NCBI GenBank assembly: GCA_021401465.1
Contig: JADDMT010000005.1
Span: forward strand, 496,001-560,000
Reading direction: 5' to 3'
From: Teratosphaeria epicoccoides
Lineage: Eukaryota; Ascomycota; Dothideomycetes; Mycosphaerellales; Teratosphaeriaceae
DNA: 64,000 nucleotides
A program made the translations under genes and the position numbers. The notes under the pieces were generated by a model. It saw only the letters and a list, made by a program, of their open reading frames with translations. It had not been told where the DNA came from and did not search any database. Of the stretch, positions 41,523-52,804 are shown piece after piece (the stretch's first letter is position 1; each line of letters starts with the position of its first letter).

Positions 41523-43355
41523 TCAATGCGTAAACCGGAAGTCTAACCTCTTGTTTCCCTGATCTGTCGTTGTCGCGAGATATTCTTCTTTCTCCTCTTT
41601 ACTCATGCTGTTCCATTTCGCTTCCCGCCGCTTGTTAATCGTGACATAGTAGACCTTCGCGCCAATGAACAATGCGATGTTGTAGCAACAGAGCGCTATC
41701 AACGCCTTGTTGCCTGTGCGGTAGAGAGGTTTGTCTGGCGTGCGGTAGATCTGCTTGATCATCAGTATACTTCGCCACCCATGCTACATGCTTCATGCTA
41801 TGATTCCAAGGTGACTCACGTTCGACCCAATGATGCTCGATGCTTGGATCGTCATGTTGTATATGGCCGTTGCCACAGTTCTTGTCCTGACCGTCCCTGC
41901 GTTCCTAGATGTGATTGCCACCAGGATGGCATGCACGTATGGCATAGCAAATATCATGATCGAAAGTACCCAGGCCACCCATGGACTCCGCGATGCAGGC
42001 AAACACTCCAACGCTATCAGGAGCGGCAGGCACCAAACTTGTGAGAACGTGGCCAGCAAGAATCTCTCGTTCAGTCTCTCCGACACCCAAGTGATGAGCA
42101 GCAGCATGATGATGAACAGGACGTATGCAGGGATCGTCAACAGATTTGTCTCAAACGTCCCGAAGCCAGCGGACTTGAGGACTAGCGTAAGATACGAGTT
42201 CATCGGGATTGCGGGCAGCCACCAGCTGAGACCAATCATGAATACGGGCCACATGTGGTAGTCCTTGAGGCATTGCCAGAACATGCCGAGACTGAGCGCT
42301 TGCCGATTATGCATATCACCTTTGCTCGGATCATCACGCAAGACGCGGTTGACCATGATCTTCTCTTCGCGATCGCTGAACCACCCATCCTTGCCCCTTA
42401 TGCCTCCTTTCGTCTGAGTGGGTCCGGGAGGAATGTAGAAATAGCTGATGATACCGATGACGCCGGTCAGTGCTCCCTCAAGCGCGAACAGCCAGCGCCA
42501 GCCAGCTAGACCATTGATACCTCGCATGTGCAGAATGCCGAATGCCATGAACGCGGACACGATGGAAGTACTTTGGTAGGCGACCCAGAAGAATGAGAGC
42601 CGGACGGGGAGTTCCAAACCAGTGTACCAGTATGATAAGTAGAGGATATTGTCTGGGATGAATCCTCCTTCGATCAAGCCCAGCAATGCTCGACATGCCC
42701 AGAAGCTCGAGCGGCCGCTGAGGAGGGCTTGCATTGATGCCACAAGACTCCAACTGACCATTTGGATTGGAATCCAGTTGTCCGGGCCGATCTTCTTGCT
42801 GATGAGCTGTGATGGTAACTCGGCGAAGAGAAAGCAAAGGTAGAAGATGGTTTGCCCGGTGTTGTATTCGTTCGTGCTGAGACCTAGATCCTCAAGCATG
42901 TTGTCGGATAAGGCTTGCGCGATGTTGCCACGGTCGAGTTGGAGGGCGAAGAACATGAAGCAGACCCATGTGCATATCCGGTAGTCGATCTTGAGAGAAG
43001 CTACATCAGCTACGGTGCCTCAATAGCTTTTACCATAGGAGCTCCCCCTTCCATGTGATCTAGACATTGGTGGACGCACCTTTCGCACCAGTCTCTTCTC
43101 CTCCTTCGGCTCCCATTGAAACTGCGGGTCATATCTGTGGAAGCCTTCATAGCTTTCGATCGGCCTGTAATACTCTTCTAGATTCTGCACACCCTCAAAG
43201 GTGGCGCGACCTTCCTTTTTCCCCGAGAAAAGCCTCGAGGGTTGGGAGAGAAGGGTTTTAGGAAAAGCTTTGCCCAAGTCTTGACCAAGCTCGTAGGACT
43301 TGCGAGGGGAGTCCTGGCTGTCGGAGCTTTTGTCTGAGTCGTGGAGAACGGTCAT
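41523..43355 (-). CDS. Dal5-family (ACS) major facilitator permease
   Basis: A plasma-membrane importer of an organic anion. The Dal5/allantoate-permease family includes yeast Seo1 and the sulfonate transporter Soa1. Exons 43355-43080, 42989-41820 and 41750-41523 give 557 residues; introns are 90 and 69 nt. A long charged cytosolic N-terminus ends in FQWEPKEEKRLVRK-IDYRICTWVC, joined by splicing to the first helix. Helices two to eleven follow, with RALLGLIEGGFIPDNILYLSYWY and the DRGNIAQA motif of the family. The last exon gives IYRTPDKPLYRTGNKALI and a cytosolic tail. The gene is divergent from a sulfonate-dioxygenase-like gene, which makes a sulfonate substrate plausible. Confidence 0.9.
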
Positions 43356-44323
43356 GGCGCTGATGGAAGACACTGATCGCGCCTGACCGAGCTTGCAGAA
43401 GGCGTGGCCAGCTTCACAGCATTCGACAGAAAGGCCAGGGTGTCGAGAAAGACTGTCAATGAGCAGATCTGTCGACAGGAACACATACCCAGGACTGAGA
43501 CAAGCGCGCACATCACCGGACTTCCTCGATACCACCCACTGAATCGGTGCCGTGATTTGGCCTCAACGCTTGACATCGGCTCACGCCCGTCCTGGGTGAA
43601 TGGAGCCCAGAGGACGACATTGCGCGTGGGGCGGACTCGAGACCCACTGCAAGAGCCCACGCCAGACCACACATCCACAGCAGGACATCGAGCGTTCTTC
43701 ACCGTGGTAGGCCCGCATACTGGCCGTGAGCTGGCTGCCGATAACGTGGTGGACCAAGCACGCATGGACAGCGGCCGAAGCTTTGGGAAGATCGACACCG
43801 AGCGCTGTCAGCGGGAGACACCAGCATGGAACCAACGCATCTTCGTCGCTGTGTCCAAGCACGCCATATGCTGTCCGCCGGCGAGGAGCCGCAATGCACA
43901 TCTCGACACCGCGGGCGTGGGAAGGCCGTTAGAGTTGTCTCAATGCCAAGGGATGGAGACATGCCGGCCTGCCTAACCGGGGAAGATGGTCAGCACGCCA
44001 TAGCACCTCACACATTCAGCATCCATCTTAAGCAGTTGGCCCGCGATGTTCGTCTAAGCGACGAGCCGACTCTCACACGGCATTGCATGAGATACTTGCC
44101 GCATGTTGCAAAGCTGCAACATCACATTGAGCCCCGCTTGCGTGATCTGTCCAAAGTACCTCCCGCAAAGACTACTATGTAGCCTTGCCGGAGATCCGAT
44201 TCGAGGCTTTATGAGCTGCTGACCGTCTTGCTGTATCGATTCCATGCAGTATCATTGTCTTGGTGCTTCGCTCCACCTCCTTTGGCGACTCCCACGTCAA
44301 TACACAATCACCATTCAGTCACA
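43356..44323. promoter_or_regulatory. Divergent promoter of permease and dioxygenase
   Basis: Nearly 1 kb between divergent starts. Long open frames on both strands here look accidental. I looked for CACGTG and for a sulfur-regulator palindrome like ATGGCGCCAT and found no exact match. ATGGCGC overlaps the permease start region at 43354-43360. Confidence 0.45.
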
Positions 44324-45546
44324 ATGGTCCCAGGGCTCGTCGAGCCATTGGCTAATCCGACCGTCGAGCCAAAGAAGACTGCCGAAGGAACAGCAAAGGC
44401 TGACCGTGACGGCAACTACAGAGAAGCATTTGCTCAAGGAGCGAAGACGACCAACTACGACGCTGAACTGAAGGGTACTGCAAAACACCCAAAAGCAACT
44501 TATCCAAATTACCTACCGTACTGGACAGAGACCGAGTACCCGCCTTCACAACCATTCGATCCTGTGGAGCCAGGATTGCAAGCAGACCCTGCCTTTCCAA
44601 ACCTCCTAGCTGATGCCACTGTCAACGTGAAAGAAGTCACAGCCAATATTGGAGCAGAGGTGACTGGCGTCCAGCTCAGCTCACTGAACAAGGCCGGCCA
44701 AGACGAGCTAGCACTCTTCGTCGCCAAACACAAGGTCGTTGCTTTCAGGAACCAAGACTTTGCCGACCTCCCAATCGAAAAGGCGCTGGAGTTTGCAGAA
44801 TACTACGGTCCCTCTCACATTCACCCAGCTAGTGGTGCACCGAAGGGCTTCCCAAAAGTCCATCTGGTGCACAGGTCAGCCGATGATACTACAGCCCGCG
44901 ACTATTTTGAAGAACGCACGAGCAGTACCTCATGGCATTCGGACGTCACCTACGAAATGCAACCACCCGGAACGACTTTCCTCTACCTCCTTGACGGTCC
45001 GACGGCAGGCGGCGACACTTTGTATGCCAACATGGCAGTGGCGTATCAACGCCTGTCGCCCGAGTTTCAGAAGCGTCTCCATGGCCTCAAGGCCATCCAC
45101 TCCGGACACGAGCAAGCTGCCAATGCATTGGCTCGCGGATCAGTCGTCCGACGAGAACCGGTGTCCAACGTCCATCCTGTCGTACGCACACATCCAGTGA
45201 CCGGCGAGAAGGCACTGTTCGTGTAGGTGCAACCCCAATTACGCCAAACTCATTGTGAACCTGAAGACTGATGCTTCTCTCTATTAGCAATCCAGGGTTC
45301 ACTCGCCGCATTGTGGGCTTCAAGCAGGAGGAGTCAGATTACCTCCTGAAATTCTTGTTCGATCATATCGCGTTGAGCGCCGACATGCAAGCCCGCATCA
45401 AGTGGGAGAAGAAGACTGTGGTAGTCTGGGACAACAGAGTCTGTGCCCACACTGCGATCCTCGACTGGGTTGATGGCCAGAGGCGGCACCTAGCCCGTTT
45501 GACGCCACAGGCTGAGAGGCCGTATGAGACGCCCTTTGAAGGTTAG
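44324..45546 (+). CDS. TauD/Jlp1-like alpha-ketoglutarate-dependent sulfonate dioxygenase
   Basis: A non-heme iron enzyme expected to use 2-oxoglutarate and oxygen to hydroxylate taurine or another sulfonate, releasing sulfite. Exons 44324-45222 and 45288-45546 give 385 residues; the 65-nt intron has a GTAGGT donor and ATTAG acceptor, restoring LFV-NPGFTRRIVG. Iron ligands are His205 and Asp207 (SWHSDVTYE) and His354 (CAHTAILDW). The 2-oxoglutarate arginine is in QRRHLAR, about residues 366-370. The opening MVPGLVEPLA and the NVKEVTANIGAEVTGVQLS segment are typical of fungal members. It is divergent from a Dal5-family permease. Confidence 0.93.
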
Positions 45547-45897
45547 AACAATACCTTGGCTGGTCTGACAGCCAGGAAGAACGAAGCATCGCCTACTTGC
45601 TTGATCCCTCCAGTATTTCATTCCGATGAACAGGGAAATCTCTCATTCGTGGATCTCGAGTATTGCTTACGAATCGTTTACTGACGTGCCGTGCCGTGCC
45701 TTGTACTCTGCATTATTATGTACAAATCCCTCCGTCGGACCTACCGAGAGCCTAGCAAAAGGGTATATTCTGCGTTGCTCCCGAACGCCTAAAGTTCCAT
45801 GACCAGGTCCTGCCATCGTACATTCCAAGCAAAGTTAGCTTTGTTACGATCTTTTGTTGTCGATGCTGCCGCCTCCTCCATTCGTTGCACACTTGGG
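45547..45897. other. Convergent intergenic region
   Basis: Short space between the 3' ends of the dioxygenase (+) and Hsp70-like (-) genes. Nothing beyond likely terminators is seen. Confidence 0.4.
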
Positions 45898-48037
45898 CTA
45901 GTTGAACTCGGCCTTGACATCGCCATATCTTACCCCGTCGACCCTCAGTTCAAAGACCAGCCGGGCGCTCTCGATCTTCATATGGAGCTCGAAGTCCAGG
46001 TTATCGAATTCGATGCCCTTTGTCGTGGTCAGTCTGGTAAACAGACTCTTGGGCACAGTATTCAGATCCGTGGTCAACGTGCAAGTTTTGATGAGAGAGT
46101 GGTCAGTTGACGGACTGTAAGCATCGGGTGCATGATCTGAGGAGCAAGCAATGAGCTCGTCTTCCACAATGAGCGATTGTGAAGGTCGGAAATTGCGGGT
46201 GTAGTGGAAGGATATTGGTGTTGAAGACGAAATTGGAGTGCCCTGTTTCGGCACTGTTAGCAAGCCCCTCACGAGCAAGAAGATCAGGACTGCCGACCTT
46301 AGCAATGTGCCACTGCATCCGGTCGCTGACCATCCACCTCTCCCACAATGGACTCCAATATCGGTCTTTGATCGGATGCTTCGTTTCGTCGAAGACTGTC
46401 GCGTAGCTCGTCCCGTAATGGAAACGGCTCTTCCGTTTCTCCACCATTCCACCTTCCAAGCCCCTCAAAACCGCACCCCTGACAACAGCAGTCCATGCAT
46501 GCATAGGCTGTAGCACCTCCACATTCTGTGCCTGCGGAGCACCGGACACCGAGGCCGACGCGGCGTGTGTAGGTGTCTCAGTGTAGACTGGTGGTGGGAA
46601 AGTACTGAAGTGATTTTTGAGCTTCGTGTACAGGTAGTTGCTCTGGCCGAACCCGCCTACCAGAATAATACCTTTGACGACTCCGTCGGTCTCGCCTTTG
46701 CTTCTGATGGCATTCACTTGGCCCTCAGCGAGCTCCAGGACCTGTTGTACCACCGGCTCGAAGATGTCTTTAACTTGTTCTGCAGACAGGATCAAGAAGC
46801 CCGAGTCGAGGCCTGCTTCCTCATCATCTGGCAGACCGGGGAACGGCACGTTGACTTCAGCATGCTCCTCCTCGTTAAAGTTTCTTTTGACGAACTCCTC
46901 GAAGTAACGTAAACCCATCATCCATGTCTTCGGCTTCTTTTCTTTCATGTTGTCGAATCTTTCCTTGCCGATCCTGTCCCTCACGTGGTCCTCAAAACGA
47001 TAATTTAGGAACGCGGATCCGCACAGTGCACCAGTGCCCACGGCGCTCTCTTCAACCCTTAGCGGAGACAGACTGGTGATTCGATAAGCAATGAGGTCTA
47101 CCGTTCCGCCTCCAGCATCACAGACAATGAAGTTGTCTCCGACTTTCAGACCTGAGGGCTGCACATTCTTGAGCGTATACACAGCGGCGGCTTCAGGTTC
47201 TGACACAAGCACAATCGCCTTCCTGCTCCCCATGCCCGCCCGCTCCGCAGCTTGTAAGGTAGCGTTCTTCGCGGCATCACTCCATACCGCGGGCACGGTC
47301 AAAACAAATTCCTGCTTCGTGGTCTGCATGAATGCATCGCCGTACCTCCTTGTCAATGTCTCGATGGTGTGGTGATATAGCGTCGTCAAGTAGTCTGAAA
47401 CAGCGTCCATAACGGTCTTGTTGCATGTTCGCAATTGCGCTGCTGTCTCCAAAGGGCTCACAAAATGCGGAAGCTTCTGATTTCGATCGAGAAATAGCTT
47501 GATGCATCGCAATCGTTGCTCTTCGGGTCTGTGTTGAAATCCCCATTTGATAGCTCTTTGCAACTGTATGACTTTGTCTTCCGACTCTTGCGCAGGTGGT
47601 GTTGCAGCAGGTGTGGGTGGTGCCGCAGGCTCTGAGGTTGCGACATACGAGATTTCGGTCGGCACTTTGTCTGACGTTATACCGTTCCCTCCAGGCCATG
47701 TCTTAATGATATCAATATCGTCCGGAGTCGCCGTATACACTGCTGCTACACCACTGTACGTCGTTCCGAAGTCTACACCCACGATCAATTTATCCTCTCT
47801 TTGCGACGGTGCATCTGAGACGGATGTCTGCACTGATGGGGACTGGACTGCACCTGTCGAGACAGAAGCGTTGGTGAGTGTGGTCGCGGCTGAGACACTG
47901 CGTGAATGCGTGCTTGTTGGAGAGACTCTGTTTCCTCTCATCGTATCACCGTTCAGAGTAGGGAACGGCTCTTTGCCGTTCTCCATTGTCAAGCCTCCGA
48001 TCGGACTGATGACAGGCAATGGCCCATCGACTGCCAT
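45898..48037 (-). CDS. Hsp70-like ATPase (HSPA12-type)
   Basis: An actin/Hsp70-fold ATPase of the divergent fungal HSPA12-like group, function unknown. Exons 48037-46298 and 46242-45898 give 694 residues. The 55-nt intron uses a GTCGGC donor with a TTGCTAAC branch site and joins MQWHIAK to GTPISSSTPISF as in homologues. The upstream frame to 48190 starts with a TTG, so I use the first ATG, which has an A at -3. A Ser/Thr-rich leader of about 80 residues is followed by phosphate-1 (VGVDFGTTYSG, 86-96), phosphate-2 (CDAGGGTVDLIAY, 306-318) and an adenosine motif (GIILVGGFGQSNYL, 457-470). There is no canonical substrate-binding domain; instead it ends in a beta-rich segment typical of this group. 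Confidence 0.88.
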
Positions 48038-48976
48038 ACTTATCGCTGTTGCCTGCGCTCTCGATCGCCCTGTGCCCTCCAGGATCAGATACCTCCTAGT
48101 CTGTACTCTGACAACTGCGGCCAGAAGTCCATGCACTCCTTGTTCGTAAAAGCGATCCCCTCCGCGCCTCAACGTTCGCGCAACCTTCAATGACTTATTT
48201 CAGCCGGCTGGGTTGTACGGTTGTACCGCTCACTTTGTTGTCTAGCTTTGCAAAGGTGTACTTCTCTTACATCCCAAGCGATTCTCGTAAGCATGTGCTG
48301 GAAAAGGCAGCAAGTACAGCTGCCCTGGTCCCAGCACTTATCCTTACCTGGCGTCTCATGATATTCTATGATCTCCAGGCTCTGCCTTGGGCATGCGCCG
48401 TCGGAGTCCGGATGCGCACAGCGAGTCGATCCACAAGTAGTGTCGCAGTAGTTGACCCGGGAAACCCAAACAGACTTTGACCTAGACTGCCCAGATGGGC
48501 TGTTTGGGATCTGGGGCCGACACAAGGTGCCAAACTTAGACATGCGGCACATTCCCCATCTCGACTCTCACCCGTCCTGAAGCCGCATGACCAATATAGA
48601 GACATGCAACATAATGATGCGGCTGCGAATAACGAATGTTTCCGATCCCCAGCAGTCCTTTGACGCGCATGTTGTCGCGAAACGACGTCCTGTTGCACGC
48701 ATGTGATGACTGCAGCTTTGAGTCAAGTTATATTTCCTGGACGTTGTTATTATTATTAAGGAGGAGTCGGACAGCTGAGCGGAGCCGGAACCCGTTGACT
48801 TGAGGCTTTGCCGCTTGTCGAAGTGTCTACTACGGTAACTTCAACTGCTGATCCCGATTCCTCAAGTCTTAGGGTGGTCCTCATCATTGCAATCCTGAAG
48901 CGGAGGTCCTGAGGTGTAGTTGGCTGTGCTGTAGCCTGTGTCGATTGGTTGCGTGTTCGTGGCCGCTAAACATGCA
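48038..48976. promoter_or_regulatory. Divergent promoter, Hsp70-like and coiled-coil genes
   Basis: About 940 bp between divergent starts. No binding site stands out. A short run of ATT trinucleotides lies near 48746. No gene is supported, though a 5' exon of the coiled-coil gene could lie here. Confidence 0.4.
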
Positions 48977-50617
48977 ATGTTAGAGCACCAGACTCAAGTT
49001 TCATGCGCTGGACCCGACGGGCACGCAGAAAGTGTGAGCCATGTTGCTGACACCGAAGGAGCCGAGAGTACTGTAATGCCCGAACGGAGTCCTGGATCTG
49101 GGGCCACAAGCGATGCGATCGTTGACGATCACATCACCAACGATGTGGGACAGGTTGACCCGTCGCCAGCCATCCCGGACGACGGTTCTTGTTTGACAGA
49201 CTCTGAAGCTCAGCTGGTTCTGTCTTCCATATCGTTGCCATCCGAGCCACCCAATGGCGACTCTAAAGATGCCGAATCGCTTGTAGACGCCGACACAAAA
49301 AGGCCCAACAGCTTGCGAAACACCTCGTCGAAGATTGCCAGTTTGAGAGCTGCGTTCGAGAAAGGAAGTGCGGCTGTCGACATGTCTCAGGTCAAACGCC
49401 GCTTCTACAGTGCAGATCGAGGTCCGGAGCGGACTTCCGAGAAGGAAAGAGAGTACTGGAAGGAGATCGGAAGGTTGCGAGATGAACGTGACAAGGAAGC
49501 TGAAATGAAAGAGGCGAGCCAGGCAAGATGTGTCGATTTGGAGAACGAGATTAAGTTGCTGAAGCAAGCTTTCGGAGAGCGTAATGGCAGAACCGAAGCA
49601 GACGAAACCGCATCAAAAGATGATGCCAGGGACAGTAAGATCAGTTCTGGAAGGGGCTCGCCAGCGTTGATATCGTTGGACGAAGCCAAACTTGAGCAAG
49701 ACGAGAGTCTGCGAGACGAAATGCCGGCTGCTCAGCCTCGTCTTCCCAACACGAGGCCGACGCAGGTTGAAGTCCTTGAGCAGCACATAGCTGACCTGAA
49801 GCGCACTATATCAGCGTCAACGCGCATGGACCCAGTAAGGGCAGACACGGATCTCGCCCAAGAAATGGGTACACTACACCATGAGTTACAAAACTGGATC
49901 GTCAATACTTATCGTCGCGCCAAGCCCGAATCTACCACTGCGGAACTGGTCGCCAAGGTCAACATGTCTGCAGAGGCACCCTATGTTGATGGACTCCGGC
50001 GGACGTACTCAGCTTTCGATCCCTCTGCGAAGTTAGCAATCTACCAGTCGACAGCAATGACGTACATGATGGACATTTTCACAGCCAATCTGCTCTTTGG
50101 ACTTGGTAGCAGTGAGCAAGAATGGCAAGCTCGCCTACTCCAAACTGCTGAGAGCCTTACGCATGTATTGAGTCCGCACGCGTACAACCGGTGGCGAGCA
50201 GTAACTTTGGACGTCATTCGACACACGAACAGCCTGCAAGAAGCGACTGAGGCTCTTGGGATGAGCATAGTCGAGAAGATATGTACGATTTTGGCTGCCG
50301 TCTCTGACATTCCTGCCAGTGACTCGCAGCGCCTGGCTTTGAACAGTATCATGAGACGAGCTATCTCCCTAGCTCATCTTTTCAATGTGCAACGAGCACA
50401 ATATGAATTCGCTTTACCCAAATCGGGTAGTGACTTCCGAGGAGAGACAATGGAGGACGTCGCTGCCGAAGACCGCGATCCTGGACCTTGCCGACCCGTC
50501 CACTGCGCTACCTTCCTCTCTGTCGTCAAAGTAGGCGACGAATGTGGTGACTGCCTCCATCTCCGCAACGTTCTGGTCAAAGCCAAGGTTCTCTGCAGCA
50601 TTCCTGATGATACATGA
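48977..50617 (+). CDS. Coiled-coil protein of unknown function
   Basis: Not assigned. The first ATG in frame (48977) gives 546 residues; the frame is open slightly upstream from a GTG. The N-terminal 110 residues are acidic and disordered. A conserved-looking core follows: SKIASLRAAFEKGSA and VKRRFYSADRGPERTSEK, leading into a charged coiled coil (YWKEIGRLRDERDKEAEMKE). A second coiled coil starts at QVEVLEQHIADLKRTISAS. The C-terminal half is a helical domain beginning LHHELQNWIVNTYRRAKPES, with YMMDIFTANLLFGLG and RWRAVTLDVIRHTN. A late pair of CxxC-like cysteines (ECGDCLHL) is present. No catalytic motif is visible. Confidence 0.72.
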   Translation: MLEHQTQVSCAGPDGHAESVSHVADTEGAESTVMPERSPGSGATSDAIVDDHITNDVGQVDPSPAIPDDGSCLTDSEAQLVLSSISLPSEPPNGDSKDAESLVDADTKRPNSLRNTSSKIASLRAAFEKGSAAVDMSQVKRRFYSADRGPERTSEKEREYWKEIGRLRDERDKEAEMKEASQARCVDLENEIKLLKQAFGERNGRTEADETASKDDARDSKISSGRGSPALISLDEAKLEQDESLRDEMPAAQPRLPNTRPTQVEVLEQHIADLKRTISASTRMDPVRADTDLAQEMGTLHHELQNWIVNTYRRAKPESTTAELVAKVNMSAEAPYVDGLRRTYSAFDPSAKLAIYQSTAMTYMMDIFTANLLFGLGSSEQEWQARLLQTAESLTHVLSPHAYNRWRAVTLDVIRHTNSLQEATEALGMSIVEKICTILAAVSDIPASDSQRLALNSIMRRAISLAHLFNVQRAQYEFALPKSGSDFRGETMEDVAAEDRDPGPCRPVHCATFLSVVKVGDECGDCLHLRNVLVKAKVLCSIPDDT

Positions 50618-51140
50618 CACTTGATCAACTCTACTCTGATCAACGACGATCAGTGAACTCCACGTGTGTCAGCCAAGTCGTCCGCAGCAGCCTTTCCGCG
50701 ACTTGGTCTGCGGCTTTGAATGCCCTCTCCATTGATCTCACGTTCCTCGAACGGAGCATCACGGCTCAGCAGAGCGGCGCGGCGGTGCGGGTGCTCTCTG
50801 ACGGAGGCGATGCCCGCTGAAGGGGGCCCGGATATCGCCGACCTGTGTCCAATAGTATCAGTATCTGCACTATTGGCAGCGCTAAGATACGCTGATGACA
50901 TACCCGGTGACAGGCGTTGTTGGCACAGGCGATGTGGGCACAGGCGTCGTTGGCTGTGTTGTCTCTGGCGTCTTCACCTTATGAAGCTTCAGTGTGTATA
51001 TTTCATTCTCCAATTCGGAGAATGAGCCTGTGAAAACACGCGGTACGCTGCTGGATCCCGAACTTCGCTTACGGCTAGTCGGATGGCGCGGGTTAGGGTG
51101 GGCGATGCCCATGGCGAAGTCGGTCTGCAATTTATCGCAA
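50618..51140. other. Convergent intergenic, possible extra exon on minus strand
   Basis: A minus-strand frame (50882-51412) carries FSELENEIYTLKLHKVK and a Pro/Thr repeat (PTTPVPTSPVPTTPV). It could be a last exon of the gene at 51141-52291, but I found no clear splice pair, so I leave it outside the gene. Confidence 0.35.
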
Positions 51141-52291
51141 TCAGCTGACGGCCTTTGTGTGTTCCGCGGCCAGATCAATACTACACTCCTGTCCACATAC
51201 CGTATAGACACCGCTGCTTGTTTGTCCCTTATTGCGAGAGTGTGCCTGGTTCTTGGCGATGTCATCATCGACTGCCGAGAATGACTGGACTTGGAAGGGC
51301 AGAAGCGGGAGTTGGGGTGGACCATTGGACTTATCGCTCTGGCTTTCCTCTGGAACTGGAGTCGGCACTCTGGTGACCAGCCTGCTTGGGCGCCTCGACC
51401 CACGTGGGACACCCGTGCCGTACAAATTCACATAACGCGTAGCATACTGCTGAGTTCCCTTGGCTTTGGCGTACATATTGTCGAGTTGGGTCACCATGAA
51501 GTCGGCCTTCTTGCATGTCTTGCGGACCAGACCAAGTATGGTGCGGATCCCAGACATGCGATTTCCGATAGCCCAGGCTTGGCCATTCGGCACGCGTTGC
51601 ATGAGACCAACGTAGTCATTCCACACCAAAATGTCAAAATGGTTGGCGAGCAGCTCAAAGAGCGTGGTGTCATTGCCTGTCGGTGCGTGCAAAGTGCTTA
51701 TTCATGTGAGTATTCCTGTGCTGCTCTGCAATCCGGCTGACTGACTCACCTCAAGACTGATTGCCAGACCTGTAGTTTCTGCTGCCAATCTCCAAACCCT
51801 TCGAATTCAAGCAAAGATGGCAAATCCTTCGAGACATCCGCCACCGACTGAAGCCTTTTCTCAAGGAAACATCTGAGAACATGCAGCCCTTGCAAAACAC
51901 AGCCCGCATTATGATACATGTCCCTCAACATGCCCACGTGCTGGATGTTAGACTGGATTATGATGTGCAGATCCTTACCTATTACTGAGATGAGGATGAC
52001 CACGCGGTAGAGAGCCTCGTAGGTGTTCTGGCTGATGCCGCCATGCTCGAGGTGAATCCGCAAGAATTGGATCACCGGCAGCTTCGGCGGTGGCTGCTGG
52101 TCTGGCGAGCGTAACGGATATGGCATTGTGGTGACGATTTTGTCGTCTGCGGTGTCTTCCGGCCTATTGGTGGCCTCTGAATCGAGCTGATCAAGTTGTT
52201 GGAGCCTCTGGCAGAGGTCGATGTGATGGTCAGAAGAGCTTGAATCTGTCATGAGAGCGGTGGAGCTCTGAATGTCGTTTGCTAGCGCCAT
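51141..52291 (-). CDS. Hypothetical helical protein
   Basis: Not recognised. Exons 52291-51750 and 51696-51141 give 365 residues across a 53-nt intron (GTGAGT donor, AATAAG acceptor). The first ATG in frame starts MALANDIQSSTALMTDSSSS. A Pro-rich linker precedes a helical domain (VIQFLRIHLEHGGISQNTYE, LYRVVILISVIGKDLHIII). The second exon adds LHAPTGNDTTLFELLANHFD, VLWNDY-like segments and IRTILGLVRKTCKKADFM. It ends in a Ser/Pro/Gln-rich tail. An alternative 3' exon in another frame is possible. It may be a lineage-specific gene; the splice junction gives a smooth helical reading, which supports coding. Confidence 0.6.
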
Positions 52292-52804
52292 TTGCGAGAC
52301 TGTGGTTGGTCGAGTGTGCCAGGGACCAGTCGCGGTGGGTGGTGATGGTGTCACAAAGTTGCCCTCGAATGATGCTCCAACACCTATCGCTATTGCAATT
52401 CGCTCTCGAGCGGCTGGTCCATGGCCGTCGCGTTGCGATAACGTTCTGTGCGGTATTGAAAGCGTTCGCGATCTGGCGAGTGTTGGGCGAGTGTTGGGCG
52501 AGTGGACCTTTCAAGCTATCGTGAGATGGCTGTGAAGGATTCTGGCTTGATGAATGCGGAAGGAGCGAATACCCTGCCCCACCTCGCTCTCGTCGCTCTT
52601 GCCCACAACAACTTTCACGTGGGGTCATGCGCTAGGTCGCCGATGGATTCAAGCAGATGCAATGACAAACTGAAGAGACTCGAAGACACAACGCATGTCC
52701 TCTCGCCTTACTGCTAGACAACACAATGCTATGCCGACTGCCTCGTACATGCAGCCATTACTCGCTTCATTGGTACAACGTCTCAATCGCGCGCTAGTTC
52801 ACTA
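52292..52804. other. Intergenic
   Basis: Upstream of the hypothetical gene and downstream of myotubularin, both on the minus strand. No gene is supported. Confidence 0.4.

Noticed and set aside
43404..44182. Open frames within the permease/dioxygenase promoter
   Set aside because: They exist on both strands with low-complexity or unrelated peptides and sit between two divergent starts.
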